A stretch of DNA of 64,000 bases from Eucalyptus grandis (GCF_016545825.1 NC_052614.1:24012559-24076558), one strand, 5' to 3'. Shown: positions 32,306 through 45,379, counted from the stretch's first letter. Numbers and translations are program-made. The notes: generated by a model from the sequence alone, not told the origin.

Positions 32306-34204
32306 CCTCGCAGCTGCAGAGCTCTGCTGCGTCGAACCTAATTCGGAGCAATGATTACTGTGGGCACAGTCGTTCCCCGAACAGTTGGGAAAGCTTGGAG
32401 GAGAGGTTCCTTTCAGCGAGGGGCACCGAGTTTCCGTCTTGGTGATAGTTCACGGCTTGAAGTGATGTTGGAGGGGATACCTCACTGCATGGCTTTTCTA
32501 CAACTTTAGGCAATCTGAGCTGCACGAGCAGAGCAAGGCAACAAATTCGCACAGTTTCCTTTCTCGTGTTACCTCGGGCGCTAGTACATCCGGGATTCAC
32601 GGACGTTAGGGGAATTCTTTTTGTCCACAGAAAATGCGAGAACTTAGGACCATGATGAGGAGCCCTTTGCATTTTGCGCTTTGAGAGTGTAAAGATGTTG
32701 GGTCGGGAGTCGAATGCAAAAAGCGTCCGGCCCCGAGAGTGTTGCGAACAACGAGTCTTGCCAACCGATGGATCGTGTTGATGATCGAGCTCATCGGGGC
32801 TGTTGATCGTGCGGCATCGGTGGTCCAGGTAGTCATGGTTCGCATGATTTATAGAACGTGCAAAGTTTTTTTCTCGTACCGGCGGCTGGCAATCATAGTG
32901 CCATTAAATTACAGACGAAGTGTGTGGGCAATTCAAAGGTAGGGCAGATGAGAGTACTAAGTAGACTTTAATTATAATGGAGCTCGTCTCCCCGCCAATT
33001 TTTATGCATTGATATAGTAGAGCTCTCCATATACAAGGGAGCTTGTCTCAAATGATGTGAAGAATCCCATCATGAGAACGGTGATAATTTATTTTATTGT
33101 TCTTTAATGATGTCACAAAGCATTATAATCTAATACTTCGTCATGATGTCATGTTCGACGACGTCATCAAAAATACGACTGTCAATACGATGATATATGA
33201 AGTTATTTGATTCGCAAAGTAATGACCCAAGAAACGAAAAAGTGCCATTTCGTTCAACTAATCACTCAAGCATGCAACAATTCGAAGCAGTCAATGGGAG
33301 CAATTATCCTTCTAGAATTTGGTCACAAAACCCTAGCAGCAGCAAATTTCCCGAACTCCAGGATGCATTCATTTAGAGAAAATTTCATGATAAAAAAAAT
33401 ATTTTCAGGAAAACATTTTCTCCTTTCTAAGTTATAGAATTTTTTTTCCCAACTTTAAGCATATAGATATTTCTGGACTGAAAATGATTTTCAGTTAACT
33501 GATTACTTTCAACAAACCACAACTGAAAATCCCAAAAAATAATTTGGCATAAATTCTTTCACTCAAACTAAACACACCCTCAATGTCCAATATATTTCAA
33601 CATGCTTATCATCTCATTAAGAGCCCTGATCCGGAGCTTCCTTTAGCGGGAGACCTGATCGGCCCAGCTAGCAAGGAGATATCGGATTTTGGATGCAGAA
33701 GCATTTGGCCTTCGTCTCCCTTTCGGTCGTCGTAGCGTATAAAAGGCTTTCTCTGTCAGCGAAGGCACGTGCAGCAACAGTACTACTTTGCGAACGAGCG
33801 CTTTCATGGTGATGGAAGCCTTGCATGCTCCTCTCTTTAATCTGGACCAAACCCCATTCCATGGTGCACAGGCTGCAGAAATCGCTCAAACACTTCTCTT
33901 TTTTCGGATCACATAAGGTGGACAAAAATACAGACAGAGCTAGCAAAATTGGAGTATTTACAGCAAGAACCGAATGTAGCAAGATAAGAGACGACGAAAA
34001 AAGGGCCAAAAAAAAAGGGGAAAGCTCAAGCCTAAGGGAAGAATAAATACAAACTCGCCAAACCCTAGCTTGACTCCGGCGTTGCTCCATATGGCATGGT
34101 TTCTTCTTTCTTTCTTTTTTCTTTGGCCTTTTTCAGGAAGTTCAAGTAATTTTCTTCTGTTTTTGTCTTTTTTTTCTTCTTGTTAAATTTTTGGGGTCGG
34201 TCGA
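31561..34204. other. Region downstream of YUCCA, no recognised gene
   Basis: It contains a CT tract at 32271-32295 and a GC-richer stretch at 32.08-32.95 kb with short frames on both strands, none matching a known family. A 140-codon minus frame at 33668-34090 has no recognisable domain and overlaps probable YUCCA 3' flank. Confidence 0.45.
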
Positions 34205-36487
34205 TCATGATTTTTGGAGGTGGATAATGTGGGAATTATGCAGATCTTGGTTGCTTTCCTTGACGCTTGATCTCCACTGATCGGCGATGTCTCCGGCAAT
34301 CTTGATCGCATCACAGCCCGTCCCGAGGATGCCTCTCCTCGTGAATCCGACGGTGTACAGCCCGTCATCCCCTTTCCAACCATTCGGAAATGGTGTCTTG
34401 GGCATACCTTCCTTGGTAAAGAAATCACCCCCCTGCGCAAAAAAATGAAAATTGAGTACATCAATCAACTTGAACAATACAAAATCACATGATTAAAAAA
34501 CTCAAACAACAGTAAATTTATACTCAATTCAATTTTGGTGCCAAATGATAAGGAAAACAATCCATTCAAGTAATTTATTCTTTAATACCGTTTTCAAATT
34601 TGCTGGTCGAGGTCAAGTTCTCTCGTCTTAATTAATCCCCCCCCACAAGTTGGTTAACTACTTTTTTTTTTTTTTTTTTTGGTCAGATATTGGTTAACTA
34701 CTTCATAGACTATATTTTGCTTAGCCCTAATAAGCCAAATTACAAATCAAGAAAAGACCTCCCGCAGGCTCAGTGATTGCGACCGGAACGAACTCGAGAC
34801 CTCTAGAGTATGATGCTATAGATCCATTAGTTATCAATAAGTGTAAAATGTTGCAAATGTAATCAAGGTCGCCAAAATAGAAAAATGAAAAATGGCAGTG
34901 ATGTGCTCGCAATGGGTGAAGCAAAGATTTTGGGTCAAACTTTGCTTGTTAGCCATAAGAAGCAACCCTAATTGCCATGCCTAATTATACGTTAACCGAC
35001 ATAAAGCAAGATGCTAGAGACATAGCTAACCACAACGGGCGAAACAAAGATTGTGGGTCAATCTTGCTTGTTAGCCATAAGAAGAAGCACTAATTACCAC
35101 CCCTAGTTTAGATGTCAATCAGGCATTAAGCGTGATACAAGAACCATCACAAATCACCAATGGTCAATCTTGCTCGTTAGCCATAAGAAGCAACATCACC
35201 CCCCAGCAATTAAATGTCTAATCATCATAATGGAAGATGCAAGAGAGACATCGCAAATTGCAATCCCAGACATTTCTGGCTTAAACTAGGAAAATATGAT
35301 GTCGAAAAATATTTTAAAATAAATGGGAATCGAATTTTAAAATGAAGGGAGGGGGGGCCCCCTCTAGACTATGATTCCGCTAATATACGCACACTGAATA
35401 CACGATGTCATGATAGCAACGCATCATGGATGGGGCACAGAGAATACAGTTTTGTCATCTTCACAAGAAAGATCGTTCAGCAAAGGGAATTTTAACCCGG
35501 GCATAAGCCCCAAACCCTAATTTCTTTGTCCTTTTTCCCACCCTTTTGTTTTCTCTTTTCTTTGCATGGAGAAACGGAGAGATCCGGAGGTCTCTCCTTC
35601 TGTCTTGTATGTCTCCAAGCGAAAGAGAGTGACAGGTGATTCATATAAGATAGAACTAAAAACTAACCAAAACTTTGTAACTATTCACAATATAAAAAAT
35701 CAAAAATAAAAATGAATGAAGTCTGCCTCACCTTGAGCCAACTAGAGACATTGCTCTTGTACCCAGTTGCCAAGATTATAGAATCAAACTTCTCCTCCTG
35801 CCCATCCAGGAACTTGGCCCCATTCTTAGTTATCTTCTTCACTTCTTTCACCACCTAAGAAGGAAGAACAAACCATAATTTGAATTAGCACTCTCTACTC
35901 ATGCCATCAGCGTAAATAGCAAATGGAGAAGCTTGGATTAATGACTCCGCGCGCTTTGTTACCTTGATTTTGCCGGACTTTATCTGCGCCAGGGCGCCGA
36001 CGTCGAGGACGGGGGTCTTTCCGGTGACGTTCTTGAGCTCGAGCGGCCCGGTCTTGGGCCGCCGGAGGCCCAACCGGTCGGTGTTGCCCAAGGTGATGTT
36101 GGCAATCAGGAGGAGGATCTTGTCCACTAATCTTAGAGGGAGCCATTTGAGCAGCGCCATGGCCACTCCAAACGTTGAGAGCCCAAGCATTTCTCTGGGC
36201 AGGACATGTACCTGATTAGCAGGAAGAAGCACGGTCAACGTCATCCCACCAAATTATATTGACGATGATTGCGATTAGGCCACAAGGAAGATTGAAAGGA
36301 AAAGCAAAAAAAAAAAAAAAATACACTTTGGAGCGTCCCCAGGTAACCGAATCAGGAGAAAATTTAATGATTCTTTCTTTTATGGGGAAGAAGAAAGAAG
36401 AAAGATAATTCATATCGTATGGGTCAGCGGTCAAGGGAATTAAGTGATGAAATGACAAAAGAGATTATGAATATTTAATTGAGACTG

Positions 36488-36520
<33 letters not shown>

Positions 36521-37200
36521 TTGAGAGAGGACTTTACAGTGCTGCGAACCACCATGTGAGGAATGGCATTGCTCCTGCACAGGTCCAAGCTGACCTCCAT
36601 ACCGGAATTGCCGCAGCCTACCACCAACACCCGCTCGCCCTCGAACTCCAACCCCGACTTGTACCGGCTCGTGTGGACGACCCGCCCCTGGAACCTCTCG
36701 AGCCCGTCCACGTCCGGCGTCGCCGGCTCGGCATTCTCCCCCGTGGCCACCACGAGCCACCTCGACCTGCGCTCGAGCCCCTCCCGGGTACGGACCCTCC
36801 ACAGCCCGCAAGACTCGTCGAACTCGGCGCTCTGGACCGTCTGATTGAAGATGGGCTCGATCTTGAAGTGCGAAGCGTAGGACTCCAGGTAGGAGACGAA
36901 CTGCTGCTTCGTCGGGTACTTTGGAAAGTTTTTAGGGAAGCGGAGGAGAGGGAGCTCGCAGAACCGCTTGGGCAGGTGGAGCTTGAGGCGATCGTAGGTC
37001 CATTTTTGCCAGAGGGAGGCGATGCAGTCGCTTTTCTCCAGGATGAGGGAAGGGACTCCGTGCTCGGAGAGGCAGGCCGAGACGGCAAGGCCGGAGGGCC
37101 CTGCGCCGACGATGATGGGCCCTTCCACTTCCACGAACAGAGGCTGGTCCGTTCTTTGGTTGTCTTCCAGTTCTTGGTCTCCGCAAGAAACCGAACCCAT
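34205..37200 (-). CDS. YUC: YUCCA flavin-containing monooxygenase (auxin biosynthesis)
   Basis: Converts indole-3-pyruvate to indole-3-acetic acid with NADPH, FAD and O2, the last step of the main auxin pathway. Four exons on the minus strand, 37200-36538, 36211-35963, 35854-35732 and 34432-34205, have GT/AG introns that keep frame and give 420 residues, the usual family length. Exon 1 carries the FAD motif GAGPSG (32-37), the FMO signature [14 protein letters not shown] (170-183) and the NADPH motif GCGNSG (195-200). Later exons carry [30 protein letters not shown] and ILATGYKS (around 331-338). [12 protein letters not shown] and [12 protein letters not shown] point to the YUC3/5/7/8/9 group; the exact paralogue is not assigned. 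The start is the first ATG, 27 codons before the FAD motif. Exon 1 is GC-rich, introns AT-rich. No defect seen. Confidence 0.96.
34650..34703. repeat. Tiny poly(T) insertion with 14-bp duplication in YUCCA intron 3
   Basis: TTGGTTAACTACTT occurs at 34650-34663 and 34690-34703. Between them is a 26-bp insert of 17 T followed by GGTCAGATA. It has the same form as the insertion at 7360: poly(T) then GGT. Confidence 0.75.
34910..35290. repeat. Three-copy tandem repeat in YUCCA intron 3
   Basis: TTGCTTGTTAGCCATAAGAA or a close variant occurs at about 34942, 35064 and 35170 (spacings 122 and 106). The intervening sequence is similar and includes GCAAAGATT and GGGTCAA. Confidence 0.85.
36489..36518. 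repeat. (GA)15 tract in YUCCA intron 1
   Basis: A GA/CT run lies 19 bp inside intron 1 from the exon 1 splice donor. Confidence 0.95.
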
Positions 37201-37266
37201 GTTTGTTTCTTTTTACAAGAAAACCAAGAAATGGATGGGGAAGGTGAAGCGAGCGAGCGAGCGAGC

Positions 37267-37297
<31 letters not shown>

Positions 37298-37420
37298 CTC
37301 TGTTCAGTGGCTCTCTTCGATGCTTCCCCTGTTTCTTGGTTCTGTAATGCTCTGTTTTCTTTGAGAGGAATTCCTGAAGTGGGATGAAGTGGGTATTTAA
37401 AGAGGAGATGAGAGAGAGAG
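37201..37420 (-). promoter_or_regulatory. YUCCA 5' leader and core promoter
   Basis: On the minus strand a TATA-like TTTAAATA lies at 37394-37401, about 195 bp upstream of the start codon. The leader between them contains a (CTCG)n/(CT)n tract (37254-37293). No upstream ATG was judged strong. Further GA tracts lie at 37409-37450 and 37648-37672. Confidence 0.55.
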
Positions 37421-40264
37421 AGTCTGCGAGAGAGTGGAAAGAGAGGGAAGTCAATTGAGAGGAGCGAATGTCAGGGGGGCAGTGGGGGTTTTCTCTCCGA
37501 GCTAAGAAGGAATATAAATGCAGAGAAAAGCAGAGGAGAGGTGGGGGAAATGAGAAGTGAGAGGTGAGTGAGAAAGACCTCTATCTCCCTCACTCTCTCT
37601 GTGTTTTTCTTTTGGTTTTTCGAAAAAATGGCAGTTAATTTGCAGTGAGAGAGAGAGAGAGAGAGAGAGAAAGGTGTAAATGGAGGCGTGAAGGTTAAGA
37701 AAAGGATTTGGTTCTCCTCCTCCTCCCTCAAGGCCCGCAGGGTCTTTGTAGACTGGAGTAGACAATGGGCCAAAAAAAAAAGATGGAGATATAAAAATAC
37801 AATTTTTTTTATTGGGCTACACTGCTATGATTCTCTTTTTCACTTTTTCTAAAATACCTTCTTCTCCTTCTTTTTTTGGGGGGCTTGGGATAATCTTTTC
37901 CTTCAAAATTTAAAAGATGGGTCGTAATATACTGATAAAGTTGCATCATCATACTCAAATAGGGACAGAGATTGCCTTTAGGGCTATTTGATATTACACC
38001 CATGATTACAAGATAGCATTAGAACGTCATTATCTGTCCCACTTGGCACGGTGAGACCACAAGCCTCAATGTCATTAAGGTTTGTCACAAAATTAGGGCT
38101 GCCCAGCCGCCCATCCCATCGAGGAAAAAGACCGAGTGGGAGATGATTAGCGACCCCTCATTGCCGGAGGGAAAATGTGCCCTTTTCGAAAAGAGAGAAG
38201 ATATTCATTCACCCTTTAGTTCTTAACATCTCAAAAGTTAGAATATGCATCTGATTTCTTGTGAGACTTCTTCTTCTTTTTTTTTTTTTTTTTTTTTTTT
38301 ACTGTTGATGTTCCCCTGCATGAGAGCAGGAGAGTGGATGCAAGGCTGAAGAACATACACGTTAAGTCCAACACATGTGGATAAAACATTCTAAAAAAGC
38401 GATGGAAAATGAAAACTCGTGTCCAAGTACAATGCCATTCTTTTGGGAGACCGGAACGTAGAGATCTTCGAGCTATGATAACTGGGTAATGTTGGGTGTG
38501 CAGCGGATGAGGGTAATCAATCACGTTCACTATGAGTGAACGCGATATTAGAGCAAAAGGTCTCGTGTTCCGACCTCCAGAGCTGTCGCTCCTTTTTAAG
38601 TCGAAAACATTATTTGCTCTTTTTAGGCTTAGGTTATGTCTTTAATCTATTCTTCAAATGGGCATGTGTTCATCTACATGCATACCAAGTCAGAGCTGAC
38701 ATTAATCCTCTCCAAAAATTCGTTGAGTCGAATGTGGTTAGGGAGAGTAGACAGCATATGAGGTTGTCGGTTGATCTTTTTAGGTGGAAGAGAGGACAAG
38801 GACGTAGTTGTTTTTCCCTTTCAAGTAAAGGTTGAGAAAATGAAATGTCTCGATAATCACATCCTGCTCTAAGGGAATAAACAACGGAGAATTTGGCAAC
38901 TGTATGTCCAGAAGGGCACCGCCCAGAGCGTTTTTGGACGTTATATTCATGCAAACCGGCGCGTCGTTTACATCGCTGGAAGGATGGGAGCGGCGGGGAG
39001 GTGATAAGGTTGCCCGGTGGAAAATGGTCGACCGTGGCTAGCAAGAAAATTACCAAGCGTCGCCGGAGCTTGGGGGATGCGATCTGCATCATCGTTTCCG
39101 TTCGCTCAAATCAACTTCCATGTGTGAAGTTGAAAGTGAACAAGAAAGCTAATGGTATCAGAGAAGCCAAGCCATCCATCAAACTCAGGCAAAGAAGGTT
39201 GTCGGGATCCAAGGACCATGATGGTATTAAATTGGCTCACAACTTATTAGTTCACACTTTCATTTGGAAATCAATTCCACTCACAAATTCAAATATCTGA
39301 TATCAGAGGTGATTGTTGATTGGTAATTCTTCTCTGTGGATATCGGTACGATAGAAAAAAAAATGATGCCATCTCCACTAACAATGACAAAAAGGTGCTC
39401 TTGATGTTTAGATTACCTCATGACAACGCAATCCAAAAATTCATATAGAAGAGGCAAGTTGGAGAAGTTCCTTCCTTTCCTTGTGGAATTGACAGTTAAA
39501 GAAGCAATCATGAGTACATGTCCAAGGAGCAAAGAAGTGGGCTACATCGATGCCAAAAATGGGATAATGAAACATTTTAGGAGGGCCACAAAAATATTTG
39601 TTTATTTATTTATATATTTATTTAATTGTTTTGTTTTGTTTATTTATAAATTTGGCCCATTAGGCTCCCCATACATGCAACCAGAACTCCCCCCAGATAT
39701 ACTGTCGTGGAGACCGAAAGATCAACTTCACAATCATTCCCGTTGCTATCCTTGTTTCCCACCTCTATACATGCTTTAATGTCCTTTTCCTTAGATTAAT
39801 CCGGGAGCTCACCCTCTCAGGATTTTCCACAATCTCTACTTGGATACTCAGAATTATTTTAGTAGGCGACGAGAGAGACAGGGAATCAAGTGGCTGTTTC
39901 TTAGATGACGTTTGGTTTGAAAGGAAACAGATGTCCGATACGTTCGAATCGGGTCAGATAAGGGAGGATGGAGGGCATTTCTAACTTATTGAGTTTAAAG
40001 GATGACTGACGGAAACTGCCATTGCCGAGTCGTAACGTAGGGTAGTAAGTCGAGAGAGTAAAAGCTTAGAGCTAAAGTTAACAAACTAACATGCTTGGAT
40101 CGGTTTAAGCCGGAAAGCGGGCAAAGTCCGATGTATCTGGCCTTGCTTCAAATTCTATGATCAAGGTCTTCACTTCACCCCCTGGCGGCGAAAGAACGAG
40201 GATGGCTACTTTACTCTTTAAGTGAATTCCTCGATAACAAGGTACTCGCGTTGTCTCTGCCCCC
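37421..40264. other. Upstream of YUCCA, no recognised gene
   Basis: It contains a GA tract (37648-37672), a long T run (38274-38300) and several frames of 100-140 codons (for example 38893-39300 plus, 38670-39092 minus) that match nothing I recognise and overlap each other on opposite strands. Distal YUCCA promoter elements may lie here. Confidence 0.45.
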
Positions 40265-41565
40265 GTGAAAAACGAATTGGACGACAGACTCGATGATTGG
40301 GAGGAATTGCAGGGGCAAACACCAGAATTTAGTCCATGCCAAGACGCTTCTCAGGAGGACAAACAGACTCCCAAAGAACATCCTACCGTAATTGGGCATT
40401 GGTTTCGTGGAGAAGAACGTTCGGTGTTTGGAAGATATTTTTTCTCAAGATAGATAACAATCGTGTCCGAAAGGCGATTTGCATTATATGTGGCATTGTT
40501 TAAATGGAAAATTTAGCAAGTGGGACAAGCGACTTGAGGAGGCACCAGTGCCGACATTAGGAAGAGACGTCTAGGGCTGCGGGGAGCTTTTCAAGTACAA
40601 CGCCACATTGTTCATGTGCGACAAGGCGATGTATAAACGGGAGCTTGTATATCATTATCTTGCCGTCGAGCAACCATTCGGGTTCACCGAAGATTACCGC
40701 TTGGTCCAATTCTTGCAAACGGCTTTACAACGTCAGCTTATGCCCGTTTTGCAAACGACGAACATTAGAAATTACAAGTCATTATACAAAGAGAAAGGTC
40801 TCATTGCTGCATATACTATCGACCAGAATTTTTTTACCCTCTTCTATATCTGTTTTATGGGGTGACCTTATGAAGTACACATACTATATAGACACGTCCT
40901 TTGGATCAAAGAGAAATGAGAATTATATTACTGAGCTCTTACAGTGACAAATATAACATTTTCGAGCAATTCTCAAGATGTGGTTACCAAAATAGTGAGA
41001 GCTGTTAATGAGTTTGGTATTTCTGATAAAATCATCAACATCATGCTAGATAATGCCTGATTGCAATGAGATTTTCTTCCATGTGCTATGCTGTAGATGG
41101 TTTTCGCCAGCTTACGATATTGTGGCCAACATACATGGGTGGGTTTACCATGTTAGATCCACCCCACTAGGGCATCAAGAGTTGGAGGTCCTGTACATGA
41201 CACAGGGAGGGCAAGTTGAAAAATTCCCTCAGGACAAAAAATGAAGGAGAATTCAACATACAAGATGTTGAAGAAGAAATGCGTACAGATGGGTTTGCTG
41301 ACACTCCATCATACCACTTATAGTGGAAGTGCCGGCCTTCCGCTGTTGAGACAACAAAATTGGAGGACTGTTGAAGTCTTGAGGGACTTCTTGCGGGTTT
41401 TTCAGCGATGCAGATGTTTTGACCACCAACGATCATCAGTCAAACAACGAAGTCATTCTAATTCTATGCATTAGGTGATTAAATTGGTGAACGAGGAGGA
41501 TAATCCCTCCAACGAGGCAGTAGAGATCACGAAGATGAAATTCAGAGTTCTGACCCATTTACGGA
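40265..41565 (+). pseudogene. hAT-family transposase remnant
   Basis: Scattered frames follow the plant hAT order: SKWDKRLEEAPVPTLG (near the BED zinc finger end), then KRELVYHYLAVEQPFGFTE (about 40630-40690, compare ELPFSFVEY), NYKSLYKEK, KIVRAVNEFGISDKIINIML followed by DNA (the catalytic DNA-S-N position), HVLCC (for HVRCACH), and DFLRVFQRC. These are distinctive of zinc-finger BED/hAT (RICESLEEPER-like) proteins. Many stops and frameshifts show an old dead copy. The C-terminal dimerisation domain and terminal inverted repeats were not found. Confidence 0.65.
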
Positions 41566-43989
41566 TGTGATAAGACTAATAGAGATGTTTTCTTTTCCCC
41601 TTTCCCCCCAAAGGATCAATCTTTGGTACATGTTTTGCAAACTCATATGTTTGGTGATACACTTTAGAGTTTGGATAAGTTAGGAGTGAGCATCGGCCCG
41701 AGCACAGTTGGCTCATGTTTGATTTTTTTGAAAATTAACTTAATTTTTGATGGAAAATAGTTGAAATATTAAAAACCATTAATTGAGGAAAGTTCCTGGG
41801 AAAAGAACCAATTTAATTAAATCTTGAAATGCAAGTACATCTTCATTTGCTAAAAAAAAATAAGGCAGGGAACAAGTCGTGCCGAATTGATTGGCATATG
41901 TAGTTTACATATTGCAGAGCCACCTCATCATCATGGCCAGTGTCTGTTCCAATTCAACCTCCTCCCTCAGTACCAAATGTTCGTAATACAAAACAAGAAG
42001 AGTTTCAAGCTCCAGAACTTGAACCTGTGATCCAAGACAGTGGATATAAAAAATGCAGGCGAGATATCCTTATTATATGGAAGCTCAACTATGTCTGAAC
42101 CCTCGAAATAGTTAATAGATGAGGTCCATGACTCCACGCGGTCATTTCTCCTATACAATGCACAACGCATGTGCTCTTATTTCCTCTGTAACAAAAACGG
42201 AATTTGAAAGTCCGTACTTAGCAGAGGACGTAGGATGGCAATAACAATAAGGAACCTGTCTTTATTTTATAATAGAAACAGACAAGGTCATAAATTATTT
42301 TGTAATGCCAGATCAATTTCATTTCAAAAACTAGTCCACGAAGCAAGATATGAAGCCAACATATCATTAGTGCGTTGTAAATGCATGGCTTTACTTATGC
42401 ATTGGTGGCATGATGAGCCTATTCAATGTTCCTGGCGATACATATTAAAATATGCTTAGTAAACGATATACAACTAAGTCTGGACTTCTCATGCATGCAT
42501 GGTGTGCTGTTCACTCCGTTTCCTCTAACGAAACGAAATAAACAAACAGAAGTTCCAGCTGATAAGTTCTGTTGTGTAATGCCATATTCATTGTAAGTGC
42601 CAGCTCCATCAGATCCTTAGGGCATCTAGTTTTTGTAAGTGCTCGGGCTCGAACATGTCAAGAACCCACGGAACACCGGAGAGACAAGAAAGAACAGAAA
42701 AGCTAGCAGTCGATGAAAATAAGAATGAGCAGAACATCTTGCAAAGATGGTTTAGTCAATGAACGTATTATGACATATGAGAATACGAAACAACCGCAAT
42801 CATAAATGATATGCGTGGACATGGGATCTAGGAAGGAGGCACCCAGAGAGAGAGAGAGAAAAAGAGAGAGAGAGAGAGAGAGAGAAAAAAGAGACAGAGA
42901 CAGAGACAGAGACAGGGAGAGGGAGAGAGAGTCTAGCTAGGGTTAGAGAACAACAAGATCTAAGGTTGAGATCTTCATGGAATATATAGGCAGATATTTA
43001 GTTGGAGATCATTGAATTCTGAGAGCAATAATTGGGGGTGCTTTTCGTTTGTAATGGCTTTCGTTTATCATTTTCCAACATTCACTGTTCAAGGACATTT
43101 ATTAGTCAACTCTATCAACTCTACTTTGGGTTCCATGTTCAGGTTTTTGTTTTTTTAGCCTAATGTTCAAGTTGACTCTTCGTGTGATGCTCTTTCCTTT
43201 CCTTTTTCTCCTTAGATGACTCTTTTGCTACATCCGGTAGTGCAGTTTTTCGTCGGAATTTAGTAATTGATGTTCCATCGAAATTCGTCCTTTGAATTTT
43301 TTCAGAAAGAGACAGGTTTGTAGTGATTTGTATAGGAGTATCAATGGGTCACATATTCTGTCGGAATTTAATCAATAATAGGACAATGACTAAAGAACAC
43401 TTCACCAGAATTTAGTTGATGATGAGAGTTTTAAGACTAAAGTTAAGAACCGTAAATTAAAGATTATTGAAAATTTGCATTGATAAAAGATAATGGGTTT
43501 TTGTTATGATGGTCAAGAGACTCATAGTGAGCACACTTGGGGGTATTTAAAACCCTCTAAAGATAGTTGCATAAAGTGGTTATTAAGTCTAAATAAATAA
43601 ATAACTTTCTAGTACTTACAAAGTTACATTATCCACAAGAAGTTACTCTATGATTTCTTATTATCTAACAATATTTATCATTAAGAAGTTACAATAATCC
43701 TAGAATAGCAGTTCAATACAAATAACCAACTAGTAGTTATCCTCATATTGATTGCTTGTTAATATCAATAACTTCATCAATCAACTTCTCGTCGATAACT
43801 TGCACGTTATGTATCGTTGATGACTTTACTAGCAAGTTATCGATTCTCTTCACACTATTGATAATTCTATCCATCTATGATCAGACTCTATTCTCATCAA
43901 CTAAATCCATCACTTGCCAATAATAACAAAAAATTGGTCACCTTTTCGTGTAAACATATGCTCCCTTTTAAAAGAATTGAATGATTTAT
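41566..43989. other. Intergenic with GA-rich microsatellite
   Basis: No recognised coding sequence. A compound (GA)n/(CAGAGA)n tract spans 42848-42930. Short frames at 41967-42170 (minus) and 42235-42459 (plus) match nothing I know. Confidence 0.5.
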
Positions 43990-44477
43990 CGATCATTCAA
44001 TTCTTGAAATTAGATAATCAAGAATCATCGTGTATCCCCATGTCATTGGCAAATTTTATTTTCCCCCACCAAATTGCCTCTTGAATTGTCTTTTTGAGAA
44101 CAATACAATTAAATTTATGGCTCCATGAATGGTGAAACTTACAATATTTTTTGTTTACTAAATCTTCCTAACTTCAAATTACTTGGCCTCCAGTTAATTT
44201 AATTAGGCCATCTTTCAAAAGTAAGTCGAAAATTATGTCCAATTTATCAATATAGAACGAGTATACTTGAGTGCCATTTGCCCTAGTATCATTGCTTCTT
44301 TTTTCTTGGCAGGTTCTAAGGATCAACAAACATAAGGCTTGTTGAGCACCACTTTTGCCACAACAATTGTAATATTTTCATTTTGGTCAGATTCATCCTC
44401 TGACTCATATTTTTCCAATAAAGTCATGTTTTGTGTAAAGTCTTTAAGTCTATCCTTGAGTAGTTGCTTATCGAGGA
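43990..44477 (-). pseudogene. LTR-retrotransposon gag remnant, second part
   Basis: Minus-strand frames give EKYESEDESDQNENITIVVA and, further on, FTIHGAINLIVFSKRQ with IQEAIWWGK in another frame. This resembles the gag zinc-knuckle region of gypsy elements (C-x-F-H-x-x-W-x-H with a degraded cysteine set). It continues the gag interrupted at 45380. No pol or LTR was recognised. Confidence 0.55.
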
Positions 44478-45064
44478 AAGTACACTAAAAATGCCAAAAT
44501 TTGTGTATGGAGCTCTCTCTAGTGCCAAAAGTTTCCGTCGGATCACTTAAGTATCAAATCGGAAAAAAAAAAAAAAACAATCACTTTGGTGCCATTGGCG
44601 AGAGATTCCGACTAAATTAATTACGTGACTTTTATATATATATATATATATATTTAAAAAAAAAGTTGTGGTAACTTTTAAATGACATCGTTTTCCATCC
44701 TTATTAAGAAACAATGTCGTTTTGCTGTCATATGTGGACAGCCTCACTAAAACGATGCCGTATAACTCATATGGGGACTGAAATTAGGGTTTCTTTGTCT
44801 TTCACAAGTTGTCGCTCGGCCACTGTTGTTCACCCGTCGTTGCTCGACCACCATAGCTCGGCCACCATCATAGTTGCTCGACCAGGTGAGTGAGGAGAGG
44901 CTGAGGTTATTGCTCAAGCAAGAAGTGGTGGGAAGAATAGGAGGCAAGGGCGGAGAAGGAGGAGGAAGAAGGGGGGGTCAAAGGTGCCATTGCTGGTGTC
45001 GTTGCTAGTGTCACTACTATGCTAGGGTGTTGTTTTTAGGGAAGAAGACGAGGAGGAAGCCCAT

Positions 45065-45122
<58 letters not shown>

Positions 45123-45379
45123 GGAATTTAGGGTTCTTACTTGGGGGAAAGACACCAAATGGCATTGTTTTGTTGTTTGGATGCTGACTATACTTTCCGA
45201 TGAGCCACGTCAGCTTCAAAAATTAATAAAAAAGTGCGATGTCAGATTTTCAATCAATTAGATCGATATTGGCACTAAAATGATCATTTTTCAAATTTGT
45301 TGACACTTAAGTTATCCAAAATAAACTTTTGACACCAAAGTAAGCGTCATACACAACTTTTAGCACTTCTAGTGTACTT
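44478..45379. mobile_element. Foldback element inside the gag remnant
   Basis: Left end AAGTACACTAAAAATGCCAA and the inverted right end (AGTGTACTT at 45371-45379) match for about 150 bp, with CAAAAGTTT and CACTTAAGT motifs shared by both arms. It also resembles the arms of the 18.2-kb Mutator-like element. It holds a (CT)25 tract at 45066-45116. Flanking 9-mers do not match, so a target-site duplication is not supported. It splits the gag remnant. Confidence 0.7.

Noticed and set aside
33668..34090. 140-codon minus-strand frame just downstream of YUCCA
   Set aside because: No recognised family, and a hydrophobic serine/leucine-rich translation from simple sequence; it probably falls in 3' flank.
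34740..34830. Possible SINE fragment with inverted B-box-like GAACTCGAGACC in YUCCA intron 3
   Set aside because: Only a weak B-box match; no A box, tail or target-site duplication could be seen around it.
36487..37347. 286-codon open frame on the plus strand opposite YUCCA exon 1
   Set aside because: It is the antisense shadow of the GC-rich exon 1; composition and the perfect YUCCA domain match on the other strand explain it.
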